Shown here piece after piece: positions 1 to 5,879 of a DNA stretch of 9,091 nt. The notes beneath the pieces are model-generated. The model had not been told where the DNA came from. It made no database searches and was given only the letters and a program-made list of their open reading frames with translations. The DNA lies in the NCBI GenBank assembly GCA_023145315.1, contig JAGLEA010000001.1:1-9091 (forward strand). Reading direction: 5' to 3'. The DNA is from Psychrilyobacter sp. (GTDB taxonomy: Bacteria > Fusobacteriota > Fusobacteriia > Fusobacteriales > Fusobacteriaceae). Position numbers and translations under genes: made by a program. The first letter of the stretch is position 1; the number at the start of each line of letters is the position of its first letter.

Positions 1-22
1 CTACCGATTCCGCCACCCAGGC
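1..22 (-). tRNA. tRNA-Leu, 5' end only (cut by window edge)
   Basis: Read on the minus strand, this stretch is GCCTGGGTGGCGGAATCGGT followed by AG. It gives a 7-nt acceptor arm (GCCTGGG), then TG, then the D-arm start GCGGAATCGGTAG. The TGGCGGAAT-GGTAG string is the hallmark 5' half of bacterial leucine tRNAs, a long-variable-arm class. The anticodon, variable arm and 3' end lie outside the window, so the isoacceptor is unknown. A promoter and leader hairpin lie just upstream (higher coordinates). The gene may be the first of a tRNA cluster, which cannot be seen here. Confidence 0.88.
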
Positions 23-50
23 ATAATCATTTAAAACGTTTATTCTTTTA

Positions 51-80
51 GTCTGTAAGGTTTGGTTTTCCCTTACGGAC
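51..80 (-). other. Hairpin in the leader of the tRNA-Leu transcript
   Basis: Bases 51-60 (gtctgtaagg) and 71-80 (ccttacggac) form a 10-bp stem with one G-T pair and a 10-nt loop. No T-run follows on either strand, so it does not look like an intrinsic terminator. Given the promoter at 88-116, transcription should start near 81, which puts the hairpin at the extreme 5' end of the tRNA precursor. About 28 nt of AT-rich spacer then precede the mature tRNA. It could protect the 5' end, guide processing, or resemble the boxB-like hairpins of stable-RNA antitermination leaders. The structure is visible in the sequence; the role is inference. Confidence 0.6.
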
Positions 81-87
81 AAGAAGA

Positions 88-116
88 AGTATACCGTGTT
101 TACGAAAAATTGTCTA
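88..116 (-). promoter_or_regulatory. Sigma-70 type promoter of tRNA-Leu
   Basis: On the minus strand, TAGACA (111-116) is followed after exactly 17 bp by TATACT (88-93). Each hexamer differs from consensus at one position. It sits in the 3' region behind the nuclease gene and points to the tRNA, giving a leader of roughly 58 nt. It is the best-matching promoter in the window, as expected for a stable-RNA gene. Confidence 0.75.
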
Positions 117-147
117 GTCTTTTTTTCATTTTTTTTTTAAAATTTTT

Positions 148-828
148 TTATTTTTTACAAGTGCTCCTAAATTTACAATTTTTACACTCACCCATTCTTT
201 TTTCAAACCCAACTTTAATACTATTTTCTATTGAATTTATTAGGTTTTTAATCTCTTTTTTTACTTTTTCATGTTTTTCTTTATTATAAGTAATCACAAT
301 TTTTTCTTCTGGAAAATTTAATTGAAAATATTCCATTACTATATTTTTAAGATCAATCTCAGGATTAATTTTAAAAATATTTTCTCCCAACAAAAACATA
401 TAAACTTTTGTTTGTATGTTTTTTTCTATAAATTCCTTTTTATAAACCTTTTCATTTGTTTTAAAATCAATTATTTTTAAAATATCTTTATCCTTTAGTA
501 TTAGGTCATACTTTGCTAATAATTTTAGATCATCATTATTTTGTCTTATCTCATATTCGCTCCTACACTCTACATCCATTAGATAGTTATTTTCTAAAAC
601 TTTCATCCATTCTTCTAACTCTTGATTATTTACATAAAAATAGTCATCCATTCCATTAAAGTACCTTTCAGCTAAAACGTGAAACTTAACACCTTGCTCT
701 ATTTTCTCTTGAACTTCTAAGGAATCTTTCAAACCTGATAATTTTTTCAAATAAATATACTCAAACTTTTTAGGACAGTATTCATATATACCTAAAGAAT
801 TTTGACTATAATAAAAATCTGTATTCAT
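148..828 (-). CDS. PD-(D/E)XK nuclease with Fe-S cysteines (Cas4/AddB-like, RecB-family exonuclease)
   Basis: A 226-residue protein with the layout of RecB-family nucleases of the PDDEXK_1/Cas4 group. From the N-terminus it shows YEYCPKKFEYIY with Cys18; GVKFHVLAERYF with the motif I histidine His50; AKYDLIL with Asp108; IIDFKTN with Asp121 and Lys123, the D-x-K catalytic core; and Gln139/Tyr143 in the QTKVYMFLL helix. The tail has Cys215-x2-Cys218-x5-Cys224. Together with Cys18 this is the four-cysteine 4Fe-4S pattern known from AddB, AdnB and Cas4. All expected catalytic residues are present, so the protein looks active and full length for a stand-alone domain. The ATG is supported by AAGGAT 7-12 nt upstream. 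The gene starts 28 bp after the helicase stop and should be co-transcribed and work with it on DNA ends, acting in the cytoplasm. A Cas4 role is unlikely because no cas genes or array are nearby. Confidence 0.85.
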   Translation of the reverse strand: MNTDFYYSQNSLGIYEYCPKKFEYIYLKKLSGLKDSLEVQEKIEQGVKFHVLAERYFNGMDDYFYVNNQELEEWMKVLENNYLMDVECRSEYEIRQNNDDLKLLAKYDLILKDKDILKIIDFKTNEKVYKKEFIEKNIQTKVYMFLLGENIFKINPEIDLKNIVMEYFQLNFPEEKIVITYNKEKHEKVKKEIKNLINSIENSIKVGFEKRMGECKNCKFRSTCKK

Positions 829-856
829 AAATCTATCCTTTTTTTGTTAGACATAA

Positions 857-2995
857 CTAATTTTTCTCCCCTCTTCCCTCAATATATTTTTCTAATTCCC
901 CTAAATAATAAACACCATTTTCTACATTTCCACTCATCATAAGGTATTCTTTTGCTCGAGTTATCCCCACATAGAGAAGTCTTATATTTTCTGCTATTTT
1001 TTCTTTTTTCTTTTGATTTATCCCTACCTTTGTTTCTCTATTTACAAACTCTCTCTCAAATTCTTTTTCTGCAAAAATTTGTGGATATTGGTATTCCTTT
1101 TTTAAATAATATGAATATCCATAGTTTGTTTCTTTTAAACAAGTAGGAAATGTCTTGTTATCCACTCCGACTAAATAAGCAAAATCCCACTCCATTCCTT
1201 TACTTTTATGATAGCTTGATAAAGTTATTTTGAATATTTCTTTTTTTTCTATTAACATCTCTTCTTCCACCGCTTTTGCCATATATGTAAATTCGCTATT
1301 TTTTGTTTGCTTTAAATTTGATGCGATCTCTAATAAACTCCATTTTGGATTATATTTCATTATTTTTTTTACATCATATGAAATTTTTTCTAATAATAAT
1401 CTTTTTTCTCCATGTATTTCAAAAATATCCCCTATGAATATAATTACTTTTTCTAGTGAGTTCTGGTTTACATCCATTACTGCTCTTACTTTTTTTAAAA
1501 GTAGTTTATATTTTTTTAATTCTATATTTTCTAATTCAGGAAGCTCTTTTTCGTAAATAATATCTTCTATTAGATTACTTTTTATTTTTTTCTTTATCTT
1601 TACTATTATTTCTTCGGTTTCGTCTACATAAAAATTATCAATCATTAATTTTATTAGTTTCTTATTTTCAAAAGGTCTTGCTAAATACTCTAAAAAATCT
1701 CCTAAAAAATTCATCAATTCTAACAAGCTTTCGGGAATATCACTTAGTATTTGGAACTTTATTTTTTGACGTCTAAGTATCTTAGCTACCTCATCCACCT
1801 TATAATTTGTAGGAAACAATATCCCTATATTCTTTTCAGGATATTTTTTTTTGAACCCTTTTATATTTTTAATTAGAAGCTCTCTCTCCTCCTCCCATCC
1901 CATAACTTTTATAGTTTTAACTCCATAATTCTCTATTCTTGGGTTTTGCGGATAATCTTCTTCTAAAACAGGCTTTATTAGTTGAGGTTGCAGTGCCGTT
2001 TTTACACTTTCTAGAGGGTGTTTTTTAGTTACTATATCCACTAGATAATTTGCTATTTCGATAATCTGTTTACTACTTCTACCTGCTGTGAACATTTCAA
2101 CTTTATAGTTAGTTCGTATAAAGGTTTTAAAAATTTCAGGGGAACTTGAAGTGAATGTCCCTAATATACTTTGGTTAGGATCTCCTACTTTTACCAGGTT
2201 TCCATTTGACATCAAGTTCATTATTTTATTTTGTAAAAAATTACTATCTTGAGCTTCATCCTCAAATATGTATTTATAATTTTTTTGCAACTCTTCAATT
2301 AGATTAGGTGATTTTTTTAATACTTTATAAGTATAGTACAAAACATCATCGTAATCCAGTAACCCTTCTTTCTTACATTTTAAATCATACCTATAAAACA
2401 ATTCACCTACAACTCTTAGCAAACTATCTTGTCTGTATTTTTTACTCTTACTGTATAATTGTTTTGCTGTCATTCCATTATTCTTTATTATACTCATAAG
2501 CTTTAATGTCATACTCACAATTTCTTGATTCCATTTTCTTTGATTACTATTATTTACGAAATTTTTATCTAAAAAAACATCTAAAGCTTTAAAATTATTT
2601 TTTCTGTATTCTACAACAACGGAATTCATTATATAGTATTTTGTAGGATCTGTAATTATTTGAAATCCGTCTATTAAGCCTAATTTTCCACTATACTCGC
2701 GTATCAAATCAGACCCCATCTTATGGATTGTTTTAATTTTAATTTTTCTGTGATAGCCATATATATCTTTTTTTTGTAGGAGTTCTGTTATTCTTTGTTT
2801 AAAATTATTTACCGACGAGTTCATATAAGTAAGTATTAAAATTTCTTCTTTTTCATCTAATTCTTCTACTAATTTAACAGCTAATTCTGTTAATATAAAT
2901 GTTTTACCCGATCCTGGAACTGCTGGAATAGCCATTTTCCCACACTTATATTTCATGATTAACTCTTGTTCTCGCCTATATTTTATTTTTACCAT
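857..2995 (-). CDS. SF1A UvrD/PcrA-like DNA helicase, partner of the downstream nuclease
   Basis: A 712-residue superfamily 1 helicase of about UvrD/PcrA length. Visible motifs are the Q-motif RREQ (Gln10), Walker A AVPGSGKT (25-32), motif Ia around LILTYMN (53-59), motif Ib TIHKMG (89-94), the DExx box as FEDEAQD (244-250), motif III VGDPNQSILG (270-279), motif IV TAGRSSKQI (303-311), motif V HKSKGMEWD (596-604) and motif VI LLYVGITRAK (673-682) with the arginine finger Arg680. Motif IV has AGRS where UvrD/Rep usually have NYRS, but the arginine is kept. It should translocate 3'-5' on single-stranded DNA using ATP. Unlike AddA or RecB it has no C-terminal nuclease domain; that activity is encoded by the next gene, 28 bp downstream. 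The start has AGAGGT 7-12 nt upstream. PcrA/UvrD itself is less likely given the divergence and the nuclease partner; AddAB- or AdnAB-like end processing or a defence role are both possible. Confidence 0.85.
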   Translation of the reverse strand: MVKIKYRREQELIMKYKCGKMAIPAVPGSGKTFILTELAVKLVEELDEKEEILILTYMNSSVNNFKQRITELLQKKDIYGYHRKIKIKTIHKMGSDLIREYSGKLGLIDGFQIITDPTKYYIMNSVVVEYRKNNFKALDVFLDKNFVNNSNQRKWNQEIVSMTLKLMSIIKNNGMTAKQLYSKSKKYRQDSLLRVVGELFYRYDLKCKKEGLLDYDDVLYYTYKVLKKSPNLIEELQKNYKYIFEDEAQDSNFLQNKIMNLMSNGNLVKVGDPNQSILGTFTSSSPEIFKTFIRTNYKVEMFTAGRSSKQIIEIANYLVDIVTKKHPLESVKTALQPQLIKPVLEEDYPQNPRIENYGVKTIKVMGWEEERELLIKNIKGFKKKYPEKNIGILFPTNYKVDEVAKILRRQKIKFQILSDIPESLLELMNFLGDFLEYLARPFENKKLIKLMIDNFYVDETEEIIVKIKKKIKSNLIEDIIYEKELPELENIELKKYKLLLKKVRAVMDVNQNSLEKVIIFIGDIFEIHGEKRLLLEKISYDVKKIMKYNPKWSLLEIASNLKQTKNSEFTYMAKAVEEEMLIEKKEIFKITLSSYHKSKGMEWDFAYLVGVDNKTFPTCLKETNYGYSYYLKKEYQYPQIFAEKEFEREFVNRETKVGINQKKKEKIAENIRLLYVGITRAKEYLMMSGNVENGVYYLGELEKYIEGRGEKN

Positions 2996-3034
2996 AACAA
3001 TACCTCTTCTTTATTATTTTTTCTTTAATTAATA

Positions 3035-3063
3035 TTTCATTTACATCAATTATAGTATATAAT
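3035..3063 (+). promoter_or_regulatory. Possible promoter of the amino acid ABC transporter operon
   Basis: TATAAT at 3058-3063 is a perfect -10 lying 51 bp before the ATG of the binding protein. The -35 at 17 bp spacing is TTTCAT (3035-3040), which is weak. A start near 3070 would give a leader of about 45 nt containing the ribosome site GAGGGGG (3104-3110). No riboswitch-like fold is evident in that leader. The weak -35 could mean that an activator is needed; this is inference. Confidence 0.4.
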
Positions 3064-3077
3064 CTTATTAAATACTA
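3049..3077 (-). promoter_or_regulatory. Possible promoter of the helicase-nuclease operon
   Basis: A perfect TATAAT on the minus strand (3049-3054) lies 54 bp before the helicase ATG. The hexamer 17 bp further up (3072-3077, TAGTAT) is a poor -35. An alternative -10, TATACT at 3054-3059, also lacks a good -35. The region is so AT-rich that the assignment is tentative. It overlaps the -10 of the oppositely directed transporter promoter. Confidence 0.4.
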
Positions 3078-3114
3078 ATCTTTACAGATGAAATAATTAA
3101 TTCGAGGGGGATAT

Positions 3115-3888
3115 ATGAAAAAAATGATTGTAGGATTTTTACTTATTTTAAGTACAATTTCCTTTTCTACAAAACCTTTAGTTGTTGGAATGGAGTTAGC
3201 TTATCCACCATTTGAAACAACTGATAAATATGGAACACCTACAGGTATTAGCGTCGATATAGCCAACGATTTAGGAAAATATTTAGGTAGAGAAGTTACT
3301 ATCAAAAATATGAGTTATGGAGGACTTATTCCTGCTCTTAGAACACACAAAATCGATATAATACTCTCTTCTATGAGTGTTACTAAAAGGCGGAGTCGTT
3401 CTATAGGTTTTTCTATTCCATATGCTAAATCAAGTTTAGCTATTCTAGCTAATAAAAAAAGCAATATCAATAATCCGTTAGATCTTAATAAAAAAGGTAT
3501 GAAAATTGCTGTCAAAAATGGAACTTCAGGACATGTAACTGCTATGAGTGTCTTTCCAAAAGCAAATATTTTAGTTTTTGATAAGGAGAGTGCTGCTATT
3601 TTAGAAGTTACTCAAGGAAAAGTTGACGCTTTTATCTACGATCCGTTAACTATTTTAAAAAATTGGGAAAAAAATAAATCAACTACTATACCCATCTTAG
3701 AAAGTTTTGAAGAAACTCCTCAATATTGGGCTATAGGTTATGGTAAAAATAACAAAGAATTAGGAGAAAAAATAAATAAGTTTATAGAATTTTATAAGAA
3801 AAATGGAAGTTTTGAGAAGCTAGCTGACAAGTATCTCTCAGAGCCAAAAAAAGAATTTGAAAAAAGAAATATTCCTTTTTTCTTCTAA
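3115..3888 (+). CDS. Periplasmic amino acid-binding protein of an ABC importer (SBP_bac_3 family)
   Basis: A 257-residue extracellular solute-binding protein family 3 member. Residues 1-18 are a Sec signal peptide (two Lys, then a hydrophobic core) probably cut after SFS. There is no lipobox cysteine, so the protein should be soluble in the periplasm of a diderm cell rather than lipid-anchored. The mature start LVVGMELAYPPFE and the MSVTKRRSRSIGFSIPY block are typical of the family. Arg93 in T-x-x-R is the expected ligand carboxylate-binding residue, and Asp176 in KVDAFIYD is the expected alpha-amino contact. The VKNGTSGH segment (133-140) is the family's second-lobe ligand loop. The substrate is probably a polar or basic amino acid, but it cannot be fixed from sequence. 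The start is supported by GAGGGGG 5 nt upstream. The gene leads a three-gene operon with its own permease and ATPase; the permease ATG follows the stop after one base. Confidence 0.92.
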   Translation: MKKMIVGFLLILSTISFSTKPLVVGMELAYPPFETTDKYGTPTGISVDIANDLGKYLGREVTIKNMSYGGLIPALRTHKIDIILSSMSVTKRRSRSIGFSIPYAKSSLAILANKKSNINNPLDLNKKGMKIAVKNGTSGHVTAMSVFPKANILVFDKESAAILEVTQGKVDAFIYDPLTILKNWEKNKSTTIPILESFEETPQYWAIGYGKNNKELGEKINKFIEFYKKNGSFEKLADKYLSEPKKEFEKRNIPFFF

Positions 3889-3889
3889 G

Positions 3890-4681
3890 ATGAATTTTAA
3901 AGACCTTTTCTTTTCAAAAGATGATAAATTTAATATTACTATGTCAGCAAAAATTATTAACACTACTATCATTTTAATTCTTGGAATTTTATTTTGGAAC
4001 TATGCTTTTAATAAACTAAACTACGAATCACAAGGCCTATCTATTTTTTTTGAATTTAAATATAAATTTTTATACGGTTTTTTTATGACTATTATTATTT
4101 CTATATTTTCATTATTATTTAGCTTGATCATAGGAACGCTTCTAGCTATAGGACAAAAAAGCAACTTTCTTCCATTACATTTTTTTACAAAAATTTTCAT
4201 AGAAATAATTAGAGGGACACCACTTATTGTTCAGATTTACTTATTTTTTTATGTAGTAGGAACTGCTCTAAATATTGAAAATAGATATATAATGGGTGTA
4301 TTAATTATGGCTACTTTTTCTGGTGCTTATGTTGCAGAAATCATTCGTGGTGGAATAGATAGTATTGATAAATCTCAAATTGAATCTGCAAAAGCCCTTG
4401 CTTTTACTAACTTTCAAAGATATAGATATATAATATTTCCACAAGTTATAAAGAGAGTCCTTCCATCTCTTGCGGGTCAATTTGCGTCTTTAATTAAAGA
4501 TTCCTCACTATTGTCTATCATTGCAGTTAATGAATTTACAAAAAATGTTCAAGAAGTCGATTCTCTTACATTTACACCAATCGAAAACTATGCCGTTTTA
4601 GCTATAGGATATATTTTACTTACTTATCCTATATCTCATCTTTCAAAAAAATTAGAAAAGAGGTTTTCATATGGAAATTAA
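3890..4681 (+). CDS. Amino acid ABC transporter permease (His/Glu/Gln/Arg/opine family)
   Basis: An inner-membrane permease of 263 residues with the BPD_transp_1 fold. Hydrophobic segments lie near 22-40, 60-88, 100-124, 134-152, 192-213 and 235-250. The IIRGTPLIVQIYLFFY block (106-121) is the family signature of amino acid permeases. The EAA loop that docks on the ATPase is ESAKALAFTNFQ...IIFPQ (165-185); its usual Gly is Ala171 here. The first hydrophobic segment is an N-terminal addition to the minimal five-helix core. The reading frame could also begin at a TTG at 3857 inside the binding-protein gene, adding 11 residues, but the ATG at 3890 is preferred: it begins one base after the upstream stop and fits translational coupling. 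Neither start has a clear Shine-Dalgarno site. The stop overlaps the ATPase start by 11 bases. No second permease gene is present, so the transporter probably uses a homodimer. Confidence 0.9.
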   Translation: MNFKDLFFSKDDKFNITMSAKIINTTIILILGILFWNYAFNKLNYESQGLSIFFEFKYKFLYGFFMTIIISIFSLLFSLIIGTLLAIGQKSNFLPLHFFTKIFIEIIRGTPLIVQIYLFFYVVGTALNIENRYIMGVLIMATFSGAYVAEIIRGGIDSIDKSQIESAKALAFTNFQRYRYIIFPQVIKRVLPSLAGQFASLIKDSSLLSIIAVNEFTKNVQEVDSLTFTPIENYAVLAIGYILLTYPISHLSKKLEKRFSYGN

Positions 4682-5402
4682 TATCTCAAATTTAAAAAAA
4701 TCATTTGGATATCAAGTGGTCTTAGATAATCTTAATTTATATGTAAAAGGTGTTCATTCAATAGTTATTATTGGACCTTCAGGTGGTGGAAAATCTACAC
4801 TACTTAGAATTTTAGCAGGTTTAGAAATTCCTGAAAATGGTATGATTACGATCAATAATAAAAAAATGTCTAAGGACGAAAAAGAGTTGCATAACTATAG
4901 AAAAACTATTGGAGTTGTTTTTCAAGCATTTAATCTTTTTCCACATCTATCCGCTATGAAAAATATAACTCTTCCGCTTGAAAAAGTGCATAATTTAAAT
5001 AAGAAAAAAGCTTCTACTAGAGCAAAAACTCTTCTAAATAAATTTAAATTAGGAGAGCATGCACACAAATATCCTTCACAACTTTCAGGTGGCCAACAAC
5101 AGAGGGTTGCTATAGCCCGTGCTGTAGCTCTTGATTCTCAATTTCTACTCTTAGATGAACCTACATCTGCCTTAGACCCTGCTCTTACATCTGAGGTATT
5201 AGATAGTATTCTTGAGTTAAAGAGAGAGAAAAAAGATTTAATTCTTGTAACTCATGAGATGGGGTTTGCAAAAAATGTTGCAGACTATATTGTTTTTGTT
5301 GATTCTGGAAAAGTTATAGAATCAGGTAAAGCTATTGATATCTTTAGTAACCCTAAAACACCGCAACTAAAAGAATTTTTAAGTAAAACTCTTAAACATT
5401 AA
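4671..5402 (+). CDS. Amino acid ABC transporter ATP-binding protein (GlnQ/HisP-like)
   Basis: A 243-residue ABC ATPase of normal family length with every motif intact: Walker A GPSGGGKST (35-43), Q-loop Gln85 in VVFQAFNLFPH, signature LSGGQQQR (138-145), Walker B LLLDEP (159-164) with Glu163, D-loop SALD (166-169) and His195 in LVTHEMGF. The FQxFNLFPH and LSGGQQQRVAIARA wording is characteristic of the polar amino acid importer ATPases. It binds the EAA loop of the permease on the cytoplasmic face and powers uptake. The ATG lies inside the last codons of the permease gene (11-base overlap, different frame), with AGAGG 8-12 nt upstream, so translation is coupled. A terminator hairpin begins right at its stop codon. 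Confidence 0.94.
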   Translation: MEINISNLKKSFGYQVVLDNLNLYVKGVHSIVIIGPSGGGKSTLLRILAGLEIPENGMITINNKKMSKDEKELHNYRKTIGVVFQAFNLFPHLSAMKNITLPLEKVHNLNKKKASTRAKTLLNKFKLGEHAHKYPSQLSGGQQQRVAIARAVALDSQFLLLDEPTSALDPALTSEVLDSILELKREKKDLILVTHEMGFAKNVADYIVFVDSGKVIESGKAIDIFSNPKTPQLKEFLSKTLKH

Positions 5403-5426
5403 AAATGGCATTAATTTGCCATTTTT
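5401..5426. terminator. Bidirectional intrinsic terminator between ABC operon and GIY-YIG gene
   Basis: Bases 5401-5410 (aaaaatggca) pair fully with 5417-5426 (tgccattttt) around a 6-nt loop (ttaatt). The T-run serves the plus-strand ABC operon, and the A-run on the other side gives a U-tract for the minus-strand gene ending at 5443. The first bases overlap the TAA stop of the ATPase gene. Confidence 0.85.
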
Positions 5427-5442
5427 TATTTCTCTTAACACA

Positions 5443-5757
5443 TTAATTACCACCTTTAGTATCTTGTCTTTTCACTATAATCTCTTTTTCTATACTAATT
5501 ATTTTTTCTAGAAATCCTACATCTTTATATATTTTTATTTTTTTTAACTTTGGTAATTTTTTTATAAAATATTCAACTTTTGAAGCTTCTGATTTAGTGC
5601 CTACTTCCCAAATACCTAATATCACAAAAGGACCTCTTCCACGAGTGTATTTTGCCCCAATCCCTTTTTCATGTGTATCTACTCTTTTTTTTACATCTGT
5701 TGTAATTCCTGTATAGATTGTATTGTCTTTACAGTTTAACATGTATACATAGTACAT
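5443..5757 (-). CDS. GIY-YIG domain protein, UPF0213 (YhbQ/YazA-like)
   Basis: A 104-residue protein that is a single GIY-YIG nuclease domain. The GIY element is YYVYML (2-7) and the YIG element is YTGIT (15-19). The expected catalytic Arg25 (KKRVDTH), His29, the AKYTRGRGP loop (35-43) and the metal-binding glutamate Glu62 in SKVEYFIKKL are all present. Stand-alone proteins of this family (YhbQ in E. coli, YazA in Bacillus) are small; DNA binding or nicking has been proposed, but the physiological role is poorly defined. The C-terminal 20 residues (from about 85) are a lysine- and isoleucine-rich extension past the usual core. The ATG has AAGGGAG 4-10 nt upstream. It is transcribed alone, away from DUF1576, and ends at the shared terminator. 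Confidence 0.88.
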   Translation of the reverse strand: MYYVYMLNCKDNTIYTGITTDVKKRVDTHEKGIGAKYTRGRGPFVILGIWEVGTKSEASKVEYFIKKLPKLKKIKIYKDVGFLEKIISIEKEIIVKRQDTKGGN

Positions 5758-5802
5758 TTTTCTCCCTTTATCTAAAAGTTTATTAATTAAGTAACTTTTT
5801 AC

Positions 5803-5831
5803 TTTTTATTTTTTTGTAAATAAAGTATAAT
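5803..5831 (+). promoter_or_regulatory. Possible promoter of the DUF1576 gene
   Basis: A perfect TATAAT (5826-5831) lies 48 bp before the ATG. The -35 position (5803-5808, TTTTTA) is only T-rich. The opposing GIY-YIG -10 shares four bases with this one, so the two polymerases probably exclude each other. Confidence 0.45.
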
Positions 5832-5852
5832 ATAGTCTAATTTAAATGTAAA
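5824..5852 (-). promoter_or_regulatory. Promoter of the GIY-YIG gene
   Basis: On the minus strand TTTACA (5847-5852) is followed after exactly 17 bp by TATACT (5824-5829). Each hexamer has one mismatch to consensus, making this a good sigma-70 type promoter. Transcription would start near 5817, giving a leader of about 60 nt. The -10 overlaps the plus-strand -10 of the divergent membrane protein gene. Confidence 0.65.
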
Positions 5853-5859
5853 GATTAGA
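5836..5859. repeat. Short inverted repeat just downstream of the DUF1576 promoter
   Basis: TCTAAT (5836-5841) and ATTAGA (5854-5859) are perfect 6-bp inverted arms 12 bp apart. They cover about +1 to +22 of the DUF1576 transcript and flank and overlap the -35 of the GIY-YIG promoter, a position suitable for an operator. In such AT-rich DNA, arms this short can arise by chance. Confidence 0.25.
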
Positions 5860-5879
5860 TATATTTTTAGGGGGATTTT

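Noticed and set aside
51..80. Leader hairpin as a terminator of the helicase-nuclease operon
   Set aside because: On the minus strand the stem is followed by TAAAAGAATAAACG rather than a T-run, and it lies downstream of a strong promoter within the tRNA transcript.
62..289. Plus-strand reading frame rich in Phe and Leu across the tRNA leader and nuclease 3' end
   Set aside because: It is a shadow of T-rich antisense DNA, crosses the tRNA promoter, has no ribosome site and resembles no protein.
148..828. Nuclease as a CRISPR-associated Cas4
   Set aside because: There is no repeat array and no cas gene, and the partner is a helicase; the Fe-S cysteines also occur in AddB/AdnB-type nucleases.
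952..2499. Plus-strand reading frames opposite the helicase gene
   Set aside because: They are low-complexity Phe/Ile/Ser/Leu-rich antisense shadows of a gene with complete helicase motifs.
1..2995. The helicase-nuclease pair as a genomic island inserted at a tRNA-Leu gene
   Set aside because: Islands usually integrate at the tRNA 3' end, but here the 5' end and a promoter face the genes. No integrase and no attachment repeat were seen.
3064..3114. Amino acid riboswitch ahead of the ABC operon
   Set aside because: The leader is only about 45 nt, with no convincing helices or terminator.
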